DNA of 64,000 nt from Verrucosispora sp. NA02020 (GTDB lineage Bacteria > Actinomycetota > Actinomycetes > Mycobacteriales > Micromonosporaceae), in contig NZ_CP054923.1 in assembly GCF_013364215.1 (NCBI RefSeq), positions 5,518,001-5,582,000 of the forward strand. Reading direction: 5' to 3'. Made by a program: the position numbers and the translations under genes. Positions 7,282 to 14,977 of the stretch are shown in pieces. The notes beneath the pieces are model-generated. The model ran no database searches. It was not told the origin of the DNA and was given only the letters and a program-made list of their open reading frames with translations. How positions within the stretch are numbered: the stretch's first letter is position 1; every line of letters begins with the position of its first letter.

Positions 7282-8184
7282 ATGTGGAGCAGAAAACTGG
7301 TGCGCCGGGTCGCGCTGGCGGCCACCGCCGCCCTGGCGCTGACCGGTGCCGCGGCCTGCGGCAACTCCGACGAGTCTGCCGGCGGTGACAACAAGAAGAT
7401 CACCATCGGCTACATGTCCTGGGACGAGGCCATCGCCGCCTCGTACCTCTGGAAGAACCTGCTGGAGGAGAAGGGCTACGAGGTCGAGCTGAAGAATATC
7501 GAGGCCGGAATCGTCTACCAGGGTCTGGCGACCGGCGACATCGACCTCTTCCTCGACAGCTGGCTGCCGCAGACGCACGCCGACTACATGAAGGAGTACG
7601 GCGACAAGCTCGAGAAGCTCGGCGTCTGGTACGACAACGCCAGCCTGAGCATCGCCGTGCCCGAGTACGTCAGCGACGTCAACTCGCTGGAGGACCTGGC
7701 CGCCAACGCCGACACCTTCAACGGCGAGATCATCGGCATCGAGGCTGGCGCCGGCCTGACCGCCGCCACCCAGGACAAGGTCATCCCGGAGTACGGTCTG
7801 ACCGGCAAGCTGAGCCTGAAGACCTCGTCGACCCCGGCCATGCTGGCCGCGCTGGACGGCGCGATCAAGGCCCAGAAGCCGATCGTGGTGACCCTGTGGC
7901 ACCCGCACTGGGCCTACGCGAACTACCAGCTGAAGGACCTGGCGGACCCGAAGGGCACCCTCGGCGCAACCGAGGAGATCAACACCCTGGCCCGTGAGGG
8001 CTTCAGCGCGGACTTCCCCGAGGTCGCCGAGATGCTGAAGAAGTTCAAGATGGACAACCAGCAGCTCGGCTCGCTGGAAGACCTGATGTTCAACGTGCAC
8101 CAGGACGACGAGGAGAAGGCCGTGGAGGAGTGGCTGAAGGCCAACCCGGACTACGCCGGCACGGTCGACGCCGCCACCTCCTGA
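7282..8184 (+). CDS. proX: Glycine betaine-binding lipoprotein of the ABC importer
   Basis: The 300-residue substrate-binding protein starts at ATG 7282 after a GAAGGAAA site. The lipobox LTGAAAC puts the lipidated cysteine at about residue 26. The mature chain opens KKITIGYMSWDEAIAASYLWKNLLEEKGY and has FLDSWLPQTHADY and VTLWHPHWAYANY. Tryptophans and aromatic residues at those places form the cage that holds quaternary amines in OpuAC/ProX proteins. It sits 99 bp after proW and closes the operon. Related lipoproteins can prefer proline betaine or choline; sequence alone does not separate these. Confidence 0.94.
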   Translation: MWSRKLVRRVALAATAALALTGAAACGNSDESAGGDNKKITIGYMSWDEAIAASYLWKNLLEEKGYEVELKNIEAGIVYQGLATGDIDLFLDSWLPQTHADYMKEYGDKLEKLGVWYDNASLSIAVPEYVSDVNSLEDLAANADTFNGEIIGIEAGAGLTAATQDKVIPEYGLTGKLSLKTSSTPAMLAALDGAIKAQKPIVVTLWHPHWAYANYQLKDLADPKGTLGATEEINTLAREGFSADFPEVAEMLKKFKMDNQQLGSLEDLMFNVHQDDEEKAVEEWLKANPDYAGTVDAATS

Positions 8185-8207
8185 CCCGGCACTGAGCGTT
8201 TCGCCGC

Positions 8208-8236
8208 GGTGGTGGGGCCCACGTGGCCCCGCCACC
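8208..8236. terminator. Hairpin after proX
   Basis: GGTGGTGGGGCC (8208-8219) pairs with GGCCCCGCCACC (8225-8236) with one G-T pair and a 5-nt loop, 23 bp after the proX stop. There is no U-run, as is usual for actinomycete hairpins. It ends 20 bp before the next gene. Confidence 0.6.
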
Positions 8237-8256
8237 GGCGGCGGTAGCCTCGCGAC

Positions 8257-8748
8257 ATGACGGTCTTCGACACCCCCATCGACGCGCTCGCCGGCGGTCC
8301 GGCCGACCTCTCGCAGTACCGCGGTCGTACGCTGCTGGTGGTCAACGTGGCATCCCGCTGCGGCCTCACCCCGCAATACGCCGGCCTGCAGAAACTCCAG
8401 GACGAGTACGCCGGCCGGGGGCTGGTGGTGCTCGGTGTGCCGTGCAACCAGTTCGCCGGCCAGGAACCGGGCAGCGCCGCCGAGATCAGCGAGTTCTGCC
8501 AGGTCAACTACGGGGTCACCTTCCCGCTCACGGAGAAGGTCGACGTCAACGGCGCGGACCGCCACCCGCTCTACGCGGCGCTGGTGGACACCTCCGATGC
8601 CGACGGTCACACCGGCGACGTCCGCTGGAACTTCGAGAAGTTCCTGGTCGCCCCGGACGGCACCGTCGCCGCCCGGTTCGCCCCCACCGTCACCCCCGAC
8701 GACCCCACCCTGCGCGCCGCCGTCGAGAAAACCCTCCCCACCCCCTGA
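8257..8748 (+). CDS. Glutathione peroxidase family thiol peroxidase
   Basis: The 163-residue protein has a thioredoxin-like fold and reduces hydroperoxides. The peroxidatic cysteine is C35 in VASRCGLTPQY. The family motif CNQFAGQEPG (about 63-72) supplies the glutamine, and WNFEKFL supplies the tryptophan-asparagine of the active site. C81 in EFCQVNYG could act as a resolving cysteine. Bacteria of this type lack glutathione, so thioredoxin or mycothiol is the more likely reductant (inference). It is a single gene, 72 bp after the osmolyte operon on the same strand. Confidence 0.93.
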   Translation: MTVFDTPIDALAGGPADLSQYRGRTLLVVNVASRCGLTPQYAGLQKLQDEYAGRGLVVLGVPCNQFAGQEPGSAAEISEFCQVNYGVTFPLTEKVDVNGADRHPLYAALVDTSDADGHTGDVRWNFEKFLVAPDGTVAARFAPTVTPDDPTLRAAVEKTLPTP

Positions 8749-8786
8749 CCCGCCATCCCCCACCCCCGACGGTGTGCGTCACCGGA

Positions 8787-8847
8787 GTTGACCAAGGAGT
8801 TTGCACGCTCAGACCTGCCTCTTCCGTGACCAAACTTCTTGATCAAC
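8787..8847. repeat. Dispersed palindrome (GTTGATCAAG family), copy 1
   Basis: GTTGACCAAGGAGTTTG (8787-8803) is complementary at 15 of 17 positions to CAAACTTCTTGATCAAC (8831-8847), with a 27-nt loop. A second member occurs at 60057-60111 with the same core. It lies downstream of the peroxidase gene. The rest of the 8749-9150 gap shows no gene. Confidence 0.6.
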
Positions 8848-9150
8848 GCGGGGGTCGGCGTGTGGGCGGGATGCTTGCGCCCGCGGACGGGAGCGGACCC
8901 TCTCCGGGGACACCGGAGGCACGGACGGTCCTGAGACGCGCGGACAGGTCACCCGGCGCGCACAGTCATACACTCAGCCCCGGCGATCATGGAGTTGCGG
9001 CAGGAGTTATGCCTTGAAAGTGCCGGTTCGGGTACGCCACAAGTCCATGATCGGCGGGGTGGACCGGATCCGGCGCGAACCCGGGGTCGGTGGCCTGCGG
9101 CGGGGGTAGGTTCGGACGTGACGGGTCGACGTGTGGCGGGAGGATCTGGC

Positions 9151-9822
9151 GTGTCGGTCGTGGGTCTGATCGGGAGCGGACACATCGGGGGCACCGTCGC
9201 ACGGCTGGCGGTGGCCGCCGGGTACGAGGTGGTGGTCAGCAACTCGCGCGGACCGGAGACGCTGACCGACCTGGTCGACGAGTTGGGCTCGGGTGCCAGC
9301 GCGGGCACCGCTGACGCCGCCGCCGAGGCCGGTGACCTGGTAGTGGTCACCATCCCGCTCAAGGCGTACCGGTCGGTGCCGGTCGCGCCGTTGGCCGGCA
9401 AGGTCGTCATCGACACCAACAACTACTATCCGCAGCGCGACGGCCGGTTCCCTGAACTGGACGAGGGCACCGCCACCAGCAGCGAGCTGTTGCAACGTCA
9501 CCTGCCCGAGTCGCGCGTGGTGAAGGCGTTCAACAACATCCACTTCAGGCACCTGTCCTCCCTGGCCCGACCGGCCGGCGCGGCCGACCGCAGCGCGCTG
9601 CCCATCGCCGGGGACGACGCCGAGGCCAAGGCCGTCGTCACCGCGTTCCTCGACCGCATCGGCTACGACGCGGTGGACGCCGGCGCCCTCGCCGAGAGCT
9701 GGCGGTTCCAGCCGGACACCCCGGCCTACGGCACGGTCTATTCCGCCGACCCGGCCAACTGGCAGCAGGAGGCCCCCGGCGACGCTGACAAGCTGCGCGC
9801 GGCGCTGGCCCAGGCCGGCTGA
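9151..9822 (+). CDS. NADP-binding oxidoreductase of the F420-dependent reductase type
   Basis: The 223-residue protein begins at GTG 9151, selected because GGAGGA lies at 9139-9144; longer in-frame starts have no ribosome site. The N-terminus VVGLIGSGHIGGTVARLAVAAGY is a classic Rossmann dinucleotide fold, followed by VVVSNSRGPETL. The conserved VIDTNNYYP and VKAFNNIHF segments match the NADPH:F420 reductase-like family (coenzyme F420 dinucleotide oxidoreductases). Actinomycetes make F420, so hydride exchange between NADPH and F420 or another acceptor is plausible, but the acceptor is not determined by sequence. It is transcribed alone and converges on the acetyltransferase gene. Confidence 0.85.
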   Translation: MSVVGLIGSGHIGGTVARLAVAAGYEVVVSNSRGPETLTDLVDELGSGASAGTADAAAEAGDLVVVTIPLKAYRSVPVAPLAGKVVIDTNNYYPQRDGRFPELDEGTATSSELLQRHLPESRVVKAFNNIHFRHLSSLARPAGAADRSALPIAGDDAEAKAVVTAFLDRIGYDAVDAGALAESWRFQPDTPAYGTVYSADPANWQQEAPGDADKLRAALAQAG

Positions 9823-9873
9823 CCCGTCAGCCCCCGCCGGCCGCCGGCACGGGTGGCGGCCCCGGCTCCAGGT

Positions 9874-10446
9874 TCATCCGTCGCTAGCTGCCGCGCCCTC
9901 GCGGCGGGCCCGCCACTCCGGCGCCAGCACCGACCAAACCTCCAGGTCGACCCGCCCGGACGGACGGGACAACACCTCCCGGAGTACGCCGTCGCGCCGC
10001 ATCCCGAGCCGACGCGCCACCGCGATGCTGCGCACGTTGCCCGCGTTGGTACGCCACTCGACCCGGTGCAGGCCACGCTCGACCAATGCCCAGTCGATGA
10101 TGCGTTCGACCGCGCGGGTCACCAGGCCGCGCCCCTCGGCTGCCGGTTCCAGCCAGCAGCCCGCCTCGCAGACCCCGGTCGCCGCGTCGAACGACACCAG
10201 CAGTACCCCGCCGACCAGCCGGTCGCCGAGCCAGATCCCCCAGATCCCGCCGCCGTCCCGGGCCCACCGGTCCGCGTAGCGCTGCAACACCTGCCGCGCC
10301 CCGTCCAGGTCGCTCGCCACGAAGGACGGCCCCACCCAGGGTGCGATGTGCTCCCGGGCCCGGTCGAGGTTGGCCAGGAACTCCTCGGCGTGCCACGGAT
10401 CGAGCGGACGCAGTTGCGCGTCCCCGGTCAGGGCGATGGCGAACAT
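9874..10446 (-). CDS. GNAT family N-acetyltransferase (RimJ/RimL type)
   Basis: The 190-residue protein starts at ATG 10444-10446 with GGAGG about seven bases upstream; a longer frame lacks such a site. It reads LRPLDPWHAEEFLANLDRAREHIAPWV, then IWLGDRLVGGVLL, then the acyl-CoA-binding part GCWLEPAAEGRGLVTRAVERIIDWA and the C-terminal NVRSIAVARRLGMRRDGVLRE. This arrangement is that of RimJ/RimL-like enzymes that acetylate protein N-termini or antibiotics. The pyrophosphate loop is EGRGL in place of the usual Q/RxxGxG/A. The substrate is not known. It converges with the oxidoreductase gene 51 bp away. Confidence 0.87.
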   Translation of the reverse strand: MFAIALTGDAQLRPLDPWHAEEFLANLDRAREHIAPWVGPSFVASDLDGARQVLQRYADRWARDGGGIWGIWLGDRLVGGVLLVSFDAATGVCEAGCWLEPAAEGRGLVTRAVERIIDWALVERGLHRVEWRTNAGNVRSIAVARRLGMRRDGVLREVLSRPSGRVDLEVWSVLAPEWRARREGAAASDG

Positions 10447-10508
10447 CAAGGTGCCTCCACTCGTTGCGTCGCGACGGTCCGTGTGGGCCGGGGGCCAAGC
10501 AGGGCCGG

Positions 10509-10960
10509 TCACGCGCCGAGTTGATCATCTGACGACTGGCGGCCGCGCCTGATCGCCTCGTCGTAGACGCCCGTGTCGATCGCGTCCGCGGTCAACTCGT
10601 CCAACGCCTCACGACGCGCCCTCGACCGCCGTTCCTTGTACGCGAGCACGTCATGCAGTGCGAGGCGGCGACTGGAACGGCGAGAGCCTCGCTCACCACC
10701 TCTGGCACGTCGACCGGCTCTGCCCCGTCGACGATGAGTTGCAGTCGCCGTCCTCGGAGCGGTCGCCGAGCGAAACGCCGGAGCTCCTCACCGCAGGGTT
10801 CCAGCCCGCCTGCGGGCACCACCGTCACAAGGTCCTCCAGCCAGCCTGGTCCTGCCCCCAGCCACCGAAACGAAATAACGATAGCTCCGGCGAACTCGGC
10901 GGCTTCTCTGGCGGCAGAAGGGCCGACCGCCCGGACGCCTGCGGCCTTACCGCGCGAGCA
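10509..10960 (-). pseudogene. Probable degraded gene, C-terminal part readable
   Basis: In the 650 bp between the acetyltransferase and the DUF2203 gene the only coding-like text is on the minus strand. One frame gives LHDVLAYKERRSRARREALD and continues as a charged helix to a stop at 10509-10511. A different frame upstream gives PLRGRRLQLIVDGAEPVDVP. The charged, helical end resembles the tail of small antitoxin-like or regulatory proteins, and a frame change near 10660-10690 would join the two. No start codon with ribosome site was found. It may be a broken gene or chance. Nothing else is visible in this gap. Confidence 0.3.
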
Positions 10961-11097
10961 ACGCCCACATCGGCACACACCGCCACCGAACAGCCGCCGT
11001 TTCGTCCACCCTGGTCGATGACCAACCACTGTCGACGATGGCATGTGCGCGAGCTGGGGCAGACGCCTCCGGCAACGGCGTGCCCGGGCCACACCGG

Positions 11098-11466
11098 TCA
11101 CAGTGGGCGGCGGCCGGCGAAGCCGCAGTCGGCGCGGTGGTACCAGCGCACGTCGCTGTCGCCTTCCAACCAGCACCAGAGCACCTGACGGCCGTCCCGT
11201 TCGCCGGGGAAGTCGAGCAGCACCGGCGCGAGGCTCTTGATCTCGATGCCGTGCTGCCGGATGTCGTCGAGTGTGGCGTGCAGCCGGGCCTCCAGCGCCT
11301 TCACCTCGGCGCGCCCGCCGAGCGCGCTCAGCCCGTGGGAGGCCAGGTCGGTCTGCAACTCGGCCAGGTCGGCCCGGACCCGGATCAGTTCGTCGATGCG
11401 GGGACGCAGGGTGGCTACCAGGTGCCGGGCCTGGGCGAGTGTGAACACCGCGACAGTATGCGGCAC
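11098..11466 (-). CDS. DUF2203 family protein
   Basis: This 122-residue protein matches the DUF2203 pattern: an N-terminal helical segment TLAQARHLVATLRPRIDELIRVRADLAEL and a middle LEARLHATLDDIRQHGIEIKSLAPVLLDFPGERDGRQVLWCWLEGDSDV, ending WYHRADCGFAGRRPL. The sequence VLLDFPGERDG and the WYHR..GFAGR end are the family hallmarks. The function of the family is not established. The start is GTG 11464-11466; a GTG six codons downstream (VFTLAQ) is also possible. It lies on the same strand as proC, 72 bp downstream of it. Confidence 0.85.
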   Translation of the reverse strand: MPHTVAVFTLAQARHLVATLRPRIDELIRVRADLAELQTDLASHGLSALGGRAEVKALEARLHATLDDIRQHGIEIKSLAPVLLDFPGERDGRQVLWCWLEGDSDVRWYHRADCGFAGRRPL

Positions 11467-11538
11467 GCCGGTCGCCGGAAGGAGCCCGCTGCCGACCTGC
11501 GCCGCCGGGGCGTCGTCACCGCGTACCGGCGGTGCCGT

Positions 11539-12357
11539 TCACTCGGCCTGGGCGGCCAGCTCGCGGGCCCGGTCGCGGGCCGCTTCGAGGGCGGCCAGCA
11601 GCGCCGCGCGTACGCCGTGGTTCTCCAGCTCTCGGATGGCGGAGATGGTGGTGCCGGCGGGTGAGGTGACCGCCTCGCGGAGCTTCACGGGATGTTCGCC
11701 GGAGTCCCGCAGCATCACCGCCGAGCCGATCGCGGTCTGCACGATCAGGTCGTGCGCCACCTGCCGGGGCAGGCCGAGCAGGATGCCGGCGTCGGTCATC
11801 GCCTCGACCAGCAGATAGAAGTACGCCGGGCCGGAGCCGGAGAGCGCGGTGACCGCGTCCTGCTGGGTCTCGGGCACCCGGATCGTCGCGCCGAGCGGCG
11901 TGAACATCTCCTCGGCCAGCGACAGGTGTGTGCCGGTGGCGTGCGCCCCGGCGGAGATGGCGGTCATCGCCTGGTCCACCAGGGCCGGGGTGTTGGTCAT
12001 CACCCGGACCACCGGGGTGCCCTCGGGCAGCCGGCGGCTGAAGAAGCTGCTGGGCAGGCCCGCGCAGAGCGAGATGACCAGCTTCTCGGCGGGCACCTTG
12101 GGCCCGATCTCGTCCAGCAGGGCGGCGGCGTCCTGCGGCTTGACCGAGACGGCGAGCACGTCGGCCTCGTCGACGGCGGTGAGGTTGTCCACCACCCGGA
12201 CGCCGTAGCGGGCGGCGAGTTCCTCGGCGCGTGCCGGCCGCCGGGCGGTGGCCAGCAGCCGGTCCACCGGCCAGCCGGACCGCAGCAGGCCGGAGAGCAT
12301 CAGCTCGCCGATCTTGCCCGCGCCGATCACCGCGACGGTGTGCACCCCGGCTGACAC
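11539..12357 (-). CDS. proC: Pyrroline-5-carboxylate reductase
   Basis: The 272-residue cytoplasmic enzyme reduces 1-pyrroline-5-carboxylate to proline with NAD(P)H. The N-terminus HTVAVIGAGKIGELMLSGLLRSGW is the dinucleotide-binding fold; NPAL-type residues appear as VVRVMTNTPALVDQAMT. The family signature is ALSGSGPAYFYLLVEAMTDAGILLGLPRQVA, followed by LREAVTSPAGTTISAIRELENHGVR. Length is normal. The start is GTG 12355-12357. It lies downstream of the phosphofructokinase gene on the same strand, separated by a strong hairpin. Confidence 0.96.
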   Translation of the reverse strand: MSAGVHTVAVIGAGKIGELMLSGLLRSGWPVDRLLATARRPARAEELAARYGVRVVDNLTAVDEADVLAVSVKPQDAAALLDEIGPKVPAEKLVISLCAGLPSSFFSRRLPEGTPVVRVMTNTPALVDQAMTAISAGAHATGTHLSLAEEMFTPLGATIRVPETQQDAVTALSGSGPAYFYLLVEAMTDAGILLGLPRQVAHDLIVQTAIGSAVMLRDSGEHPVKLREAVTSPAGTTISAIRELENHGVRAALLAALEAARDRARELAAQAE

Positions 12358-12382
12358 CTGACGTACCCCCTTCGGGAGCCGG

Positions 12383-12414
12383 CGTCGCGGCGGACCTGCT
12401 GGTCCGCCGCGACG
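12383..12414. terminator. Hairpin after phosphofructokinase gene
   Basis: CGTCGCGGCGGACC (12383-12396) pairs perfectly with GGTCCGCCGCGACG (12401-12414) around a TGCT loop, 13 bp past the stop of the phosphofructokinase gene on the minus strand. It separates that gene from proC. Confidence 0.75.
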
Positions 12415-12426
12415 TCGGGACGACGA

Positions 12427-13455
12427 TCAGCTGCCGAAGAAGACCTCGGCCTCGGCGTACCGCTCCAGCGGAACGGTCTTCAGCTCGCGGGTGGCGTCGG
12501 CGAGCGGGACGCGGACGATGTCCGTGCTCTGCATCGCGACCATCTTGCCCCAGTCACCCTCGTGCACGGCGTCGATCGCCTGCAGGCCGAGCCGGGTGGC
12601 GAGCACCCGGTCGAAGGCGGTCGGCGTGCCACCGCGCTGGATGTGCCCGAGCACGACGGTGCGGGCCTCCTTGCCGGTCTTGGCCTCCAGCTGCTCGGCC
12701 AGCCACTGGCCGATGCCGCCGAGCCGGACGTGACCGAACGAGTCGAGCTCCTGGTTCTGCAGGACCATCTGGCCCTCCAGCGGCTGGGCTCCCTCGGCGA
12801 CCACGACGATCGGGGCGTACTGGTGCTGGAAGCGCTTCTCGACGTAGCCGGCGACCTGCTCGACGTCGAACTGCCGCTCCGGCAGCAGGATCACGTTGGC
12901 GCCACCGGCCAGGCCGGCGTGCAGGGCGATCCAGCCGGCGTGCCGGCCCATCACCTCGACGACCAGGGTGCGGTGGTGGCTCTCGGCGGTGGTGTGCAGC
13001 CGGTCGATCGCCTCCATCGCGATGTTCACCGCGGTGTCGAAGCCGAAGGTGTAGTCGGTGGCGCCGAGGTCGTTGTCGATGGTCTTCGGCACGCCGATGA
13101 CCTTGACGTCCAGCTCGTGCAGCTTGGTGGCGACACCGAGGGTGTCCTCGCCGCCGATGGCGATCAACGCGTCGACGCCCTGTGCGGCCAGGTTGTCCTT
13201 GATCCGCTCGACGCCGTTCTCGATCTTGAAGGGGTTGGTCCGCGAGGAGCCGAGGATGGTGCCGCCGCGCGGCAGGATCCCCCGGACCTCCGCGATGCCC
13301 AGCGGACGGGACAGACCCTCCAGCGGGCCCTTCCAGCCGTCCCGGAACCCTACGAACTCATGGCCGTAGCTGGCGACGCCCTTACGGACCACCGCCCGGA
13401 TGACCGCGTTGAGACCCGGGCAGTCGCCGCCGCCGGTGAGCACGCCGATACGCAT
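12427..13455 (-). CDS. pfkA: 6-phosphofructokinase with pyrophosphate-type active-site residues
   Basis: The 342-residue enzyme phosphorylates fructose 6-phosphate in glycolysis. MRIGVLTGGGDCPGLNAVIR is the phosphoryl-donor loop; PKTIDND (123-129) and MGRHAGWIA are substrate-binding motifs. Two residues that decide the donor can be read at canonical numbering: D104 in GGEDT (ATP enzymes have glycine, GGDG) and K124 in PKTIDND. Asp104 with Lys124 is the signature of pyrophosphate-dependent enzymes such as that of Amycolatopsis methanolica, so PPi use, and hence reversibility, is inferred. The start ATG 13453-13455 has AGGAGGAT upstream. The gene is monocistronic, ending in a hairpin. Confidence 0.92.
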   Translation of the reverse strand: MRIGVLTGGGDCPGLNAVIRAVVRKGVASYGHEFVGFRDGWKGPLEGLSRPLGIAEVRGILPRGGTILGSSRTNPFKIENGVERIKDNLAAQGVDALIAIGGEDTLGVATKLHELDVKVIGVPKTIDNDLGATDYTFGFDTAVNIAMEAIDRLHTTAESHHRTLVVEVMGRHAGWIALHAGLAGGANVILLPERQFDVEQVAGYVEKRFQHQYAPIVVVAEGAQPLEGQMVLQNQELDSFGHVRLGGIGQWLAEQLEAKTGKEARTVVLGHIQRGGTPTAFDRVLATRLGLQAIDAVHEGDWGKMVAMQSTDIVRVPLADATRELKTVPLERYAEAEVFFGS

Positions 13456-13636
13456 GATCCGCTCATCCTCCTGGGAGCAATTCGGTCAAGCCCGATCAAG
13501 CCCCAGGATAAGTGTCAGGTCAGACCTCGGCACCGTTGCCGGCCCGGGGCGGGCCGTCCCCCCGAACTGTAGTCGCCGCACCGGCCCACCTCACACCGCG
13601 CCCCGGTTACCAGCCAGTAAGCGTCGTCACCGCCAG

Positions 13637-14155
13637 TCAGCAGGTATCGTCACCGGCGGACGCCGGACCACCGCCCGAGCCCGAGCCGCCCTGCCCCAGC
13701 AGGCCGACCGAACGGCCGTCCCGGGCGTCCCAGCACCGGGCCTCGGTGACGTGCACCGCGATCAGCGTCAAACCGCTCGTCGCCACCCCGTCGGGGAACC
13801 ACCCGGTGAGCCCCGGGTGCCACAACCGTTCGGCCCGCGCCCGGTCGTAGTCGTCCCGGGCCGTACCGGACATCGACACCCAGACCCGCCCGTCCGGGTC
13901 GTGGAAGCCCACCGCCACCTCCGCGTTGACCCGCAACTGGCGGACGGTCGACGACCCGGCGTCCGCGAAGAACCACAACTCGCCGTCGAAGTCCGCGCGT
14001 TGCAGCGCCATCGGACGGCCGACGAGCCGGCCGTCGAGGGAGGTCGTGGTGAGCGTGCAGACTTCGGCCGCCCTGATCAACTCGGTGATCCGGCGCCGGG
14101 CGTCCCGGACGGTCAACACCTCGTCACGCTCCCTCACCTCGGCACCGTTGGCCAC
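13637..14155 (-). CDS. Pyridoxamine 5'-phosphate oxidase-like flavin-binding stress protein
   Basis: The product of about 172 residues contains DARRRITELIRAAEVCTLTTTSLDGRLVGRPM, DGELWFFADAGSSTVRQLRVNAEVAVGF and VWVSMSGTARDDYDR, the split-barrel fold of general stress protein 26-like FMN-binding proteins. Catalytic residues of true PNP oxidases are not evident, so binding of FMN, F420 or haem is possible. The start at GTG 14153-14155 is tentative; a GTG at VLTVRDARR is preceded by GGGAG and would shorten it by 12 residues. It follows the exoribonuclease gene by 61 bp on the same strand. The glycine-rich C-terminus (GQGGSGSGGGPASAGD) is probably disordered. Confidence 0.82.
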   Translation of the reverse strand: MANGAEVRERDEVLTVRDARRRITELIRAAEVCTLTTTSLDGRLVGRPMALQRADFDGELWFFADAGSSTVRQLRVNAEVAVGFHDPDGRVWVSMSGTARDDYDRARAERLWHPGLTGWFPDGVATSGLTLIAVHVTEARCWDARDGRSVGLLGQGGSGSGGGPASAGDDTC

Positions 14156-14216
14156 ACCGATGCCCGGGGCAGAACGGGCCAAACCACCGATCGACCGCAC
14201 TGCGGGGACACCGGCG

Positions 14217-14714
14217 CTACGAACCGGTGATCGCCCGCCAGCGGGCCAGGTTGTGCCGGGCGTCGACCAGGGCGTCGTGACGGGCCGCGTCGGCGTTCGG
14301 CAACCGTGGCCGCCCCCGCTCGTCCCAGAGCTGTCGCAGCTCCTTGGTGTAGCGGGGGATCTCCCGGGGCAGGGCCGGCATGGCGCCCCAGAGCTGCGCC
14401 AGCACCACGTGGTCGTACGCGGCGTACCAGGCCCACAGCTCCAGTTCCTCGCCGGGCCGGTCGCGGATCGGCTCGACCAGGAAGTCGTACAGCTCGTCGC
14501 GGATGCGCTCCCGCGAGCGCCACGCCCGGTCCGCCGGGGAGGGCAGCTTGTCCAGCACGTTGCGGCGGACCCAGGGCACGGCGCGGCTGGCGTCGAACTC
14601 GGTGGAGACCGCGTAGAACTCGCGGTCGTACTCGTCGACGACGCCGATCGAGACCAGCTCGACGGTCCGGCCGTCCTCGATGAATTCGCAGTCGTAGAAG
14701 TAGCGGTAGGCCAT
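14217..14714 (-). CDS. 3'-5' exoribonuclease, Rv2179c type (RNase AS)
   Basis: The 165-residue protein starts MAYRYFYDCEFIEDGRTVELVSIGVVDE. It carries the DEDDh nuclease residues: D and E in YDCEFIEDG, D in WYAAYDHVVLAQLWG, and H..D in ARHDALVDARHNL. Length and text match the actinobacterial RNase AS, a dimeric enzyme that trims adenylated RNA 3' ends. Polyadenylate specificity is family knowledge, not read from this sequence. The start chosen is ATG 14712-14714; an in-frame ATG two codons further upstream is possible. An inverted repeat (14779-14795) precedes the gene. Confidence 0.92.
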   Translation of the reverse strand: MAYRYFYDCEFIEDGRTVELVSIGVVDEYDREFYAVSTEFDASRAVPWVRRNVLDKLPSPADRAWRSRERIRDELYDFLVEPIRDRPGEELELWAWYAAYDHVVLAQLWGAMPALPREIPRYTKELRQLWDERGRPRLPNADAARHDALVDARHNLARWRAITGS

Positions 14715-14778
14715 CCCCGCCATCCTCGCCGACGCCCGACGGGGCCGCTCGACCGGGTCACCCACCCCGGGAGCGTTT

Positions 14779-14795
14779 CCAATCGTCCCGATTGG
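14779..14795. promoter_or_regulatory. Inverted repeat between divergent RNase and Crp genes
   Basis: CCAATCG-TCC-CGATTGG is a perfect 7-bp inverted repeat with a 3-bp centre, placed in the shared upstream region of the RNase (minus) and the Crp/Fnr regulator (plus). Its position suits an operator. The binding protein is unknown. Confidence 0.4.
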
Positions 14796-14977
14796 GGGAC
14801 ATCCGCAGCTCGAAGCTGTCACGGAAGTGATTTGAGGGGTGTACAGCAAGCGACCGGACCGTCATGATCTGATGTGTACCGCTGCCGGACGCCGCACGGG
14901 TGTCAGAACACCTCGTCAAGGGCCGCCAGGCTCACCCGGTGAGCGAGTTTGGTCCTTTACCGGGGAGGGGTGGGGCC

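Noticed and set aside
6448..8763. Minus-strand long frames across proWX and the peroxidase gene
   Set aside because: Shadow frames with His/Gly/Arg-rich translation typical of reading opposite GC-rich genes.
13637..14782. Single 381-residue minus-strand protein
   Set aside because: The first half is an off-frame reading of the exoribonuclease gene; only the part from about 14155 downward looks like a real protein.
14819..14832. TCAC-GGAA-GTGA near the Crp gene as a Crp site
   Set aside because: The half-sites are in the reverse order (TCAC...GTGA instead of GTGA...TCAC), so it is not a standard Crp site.
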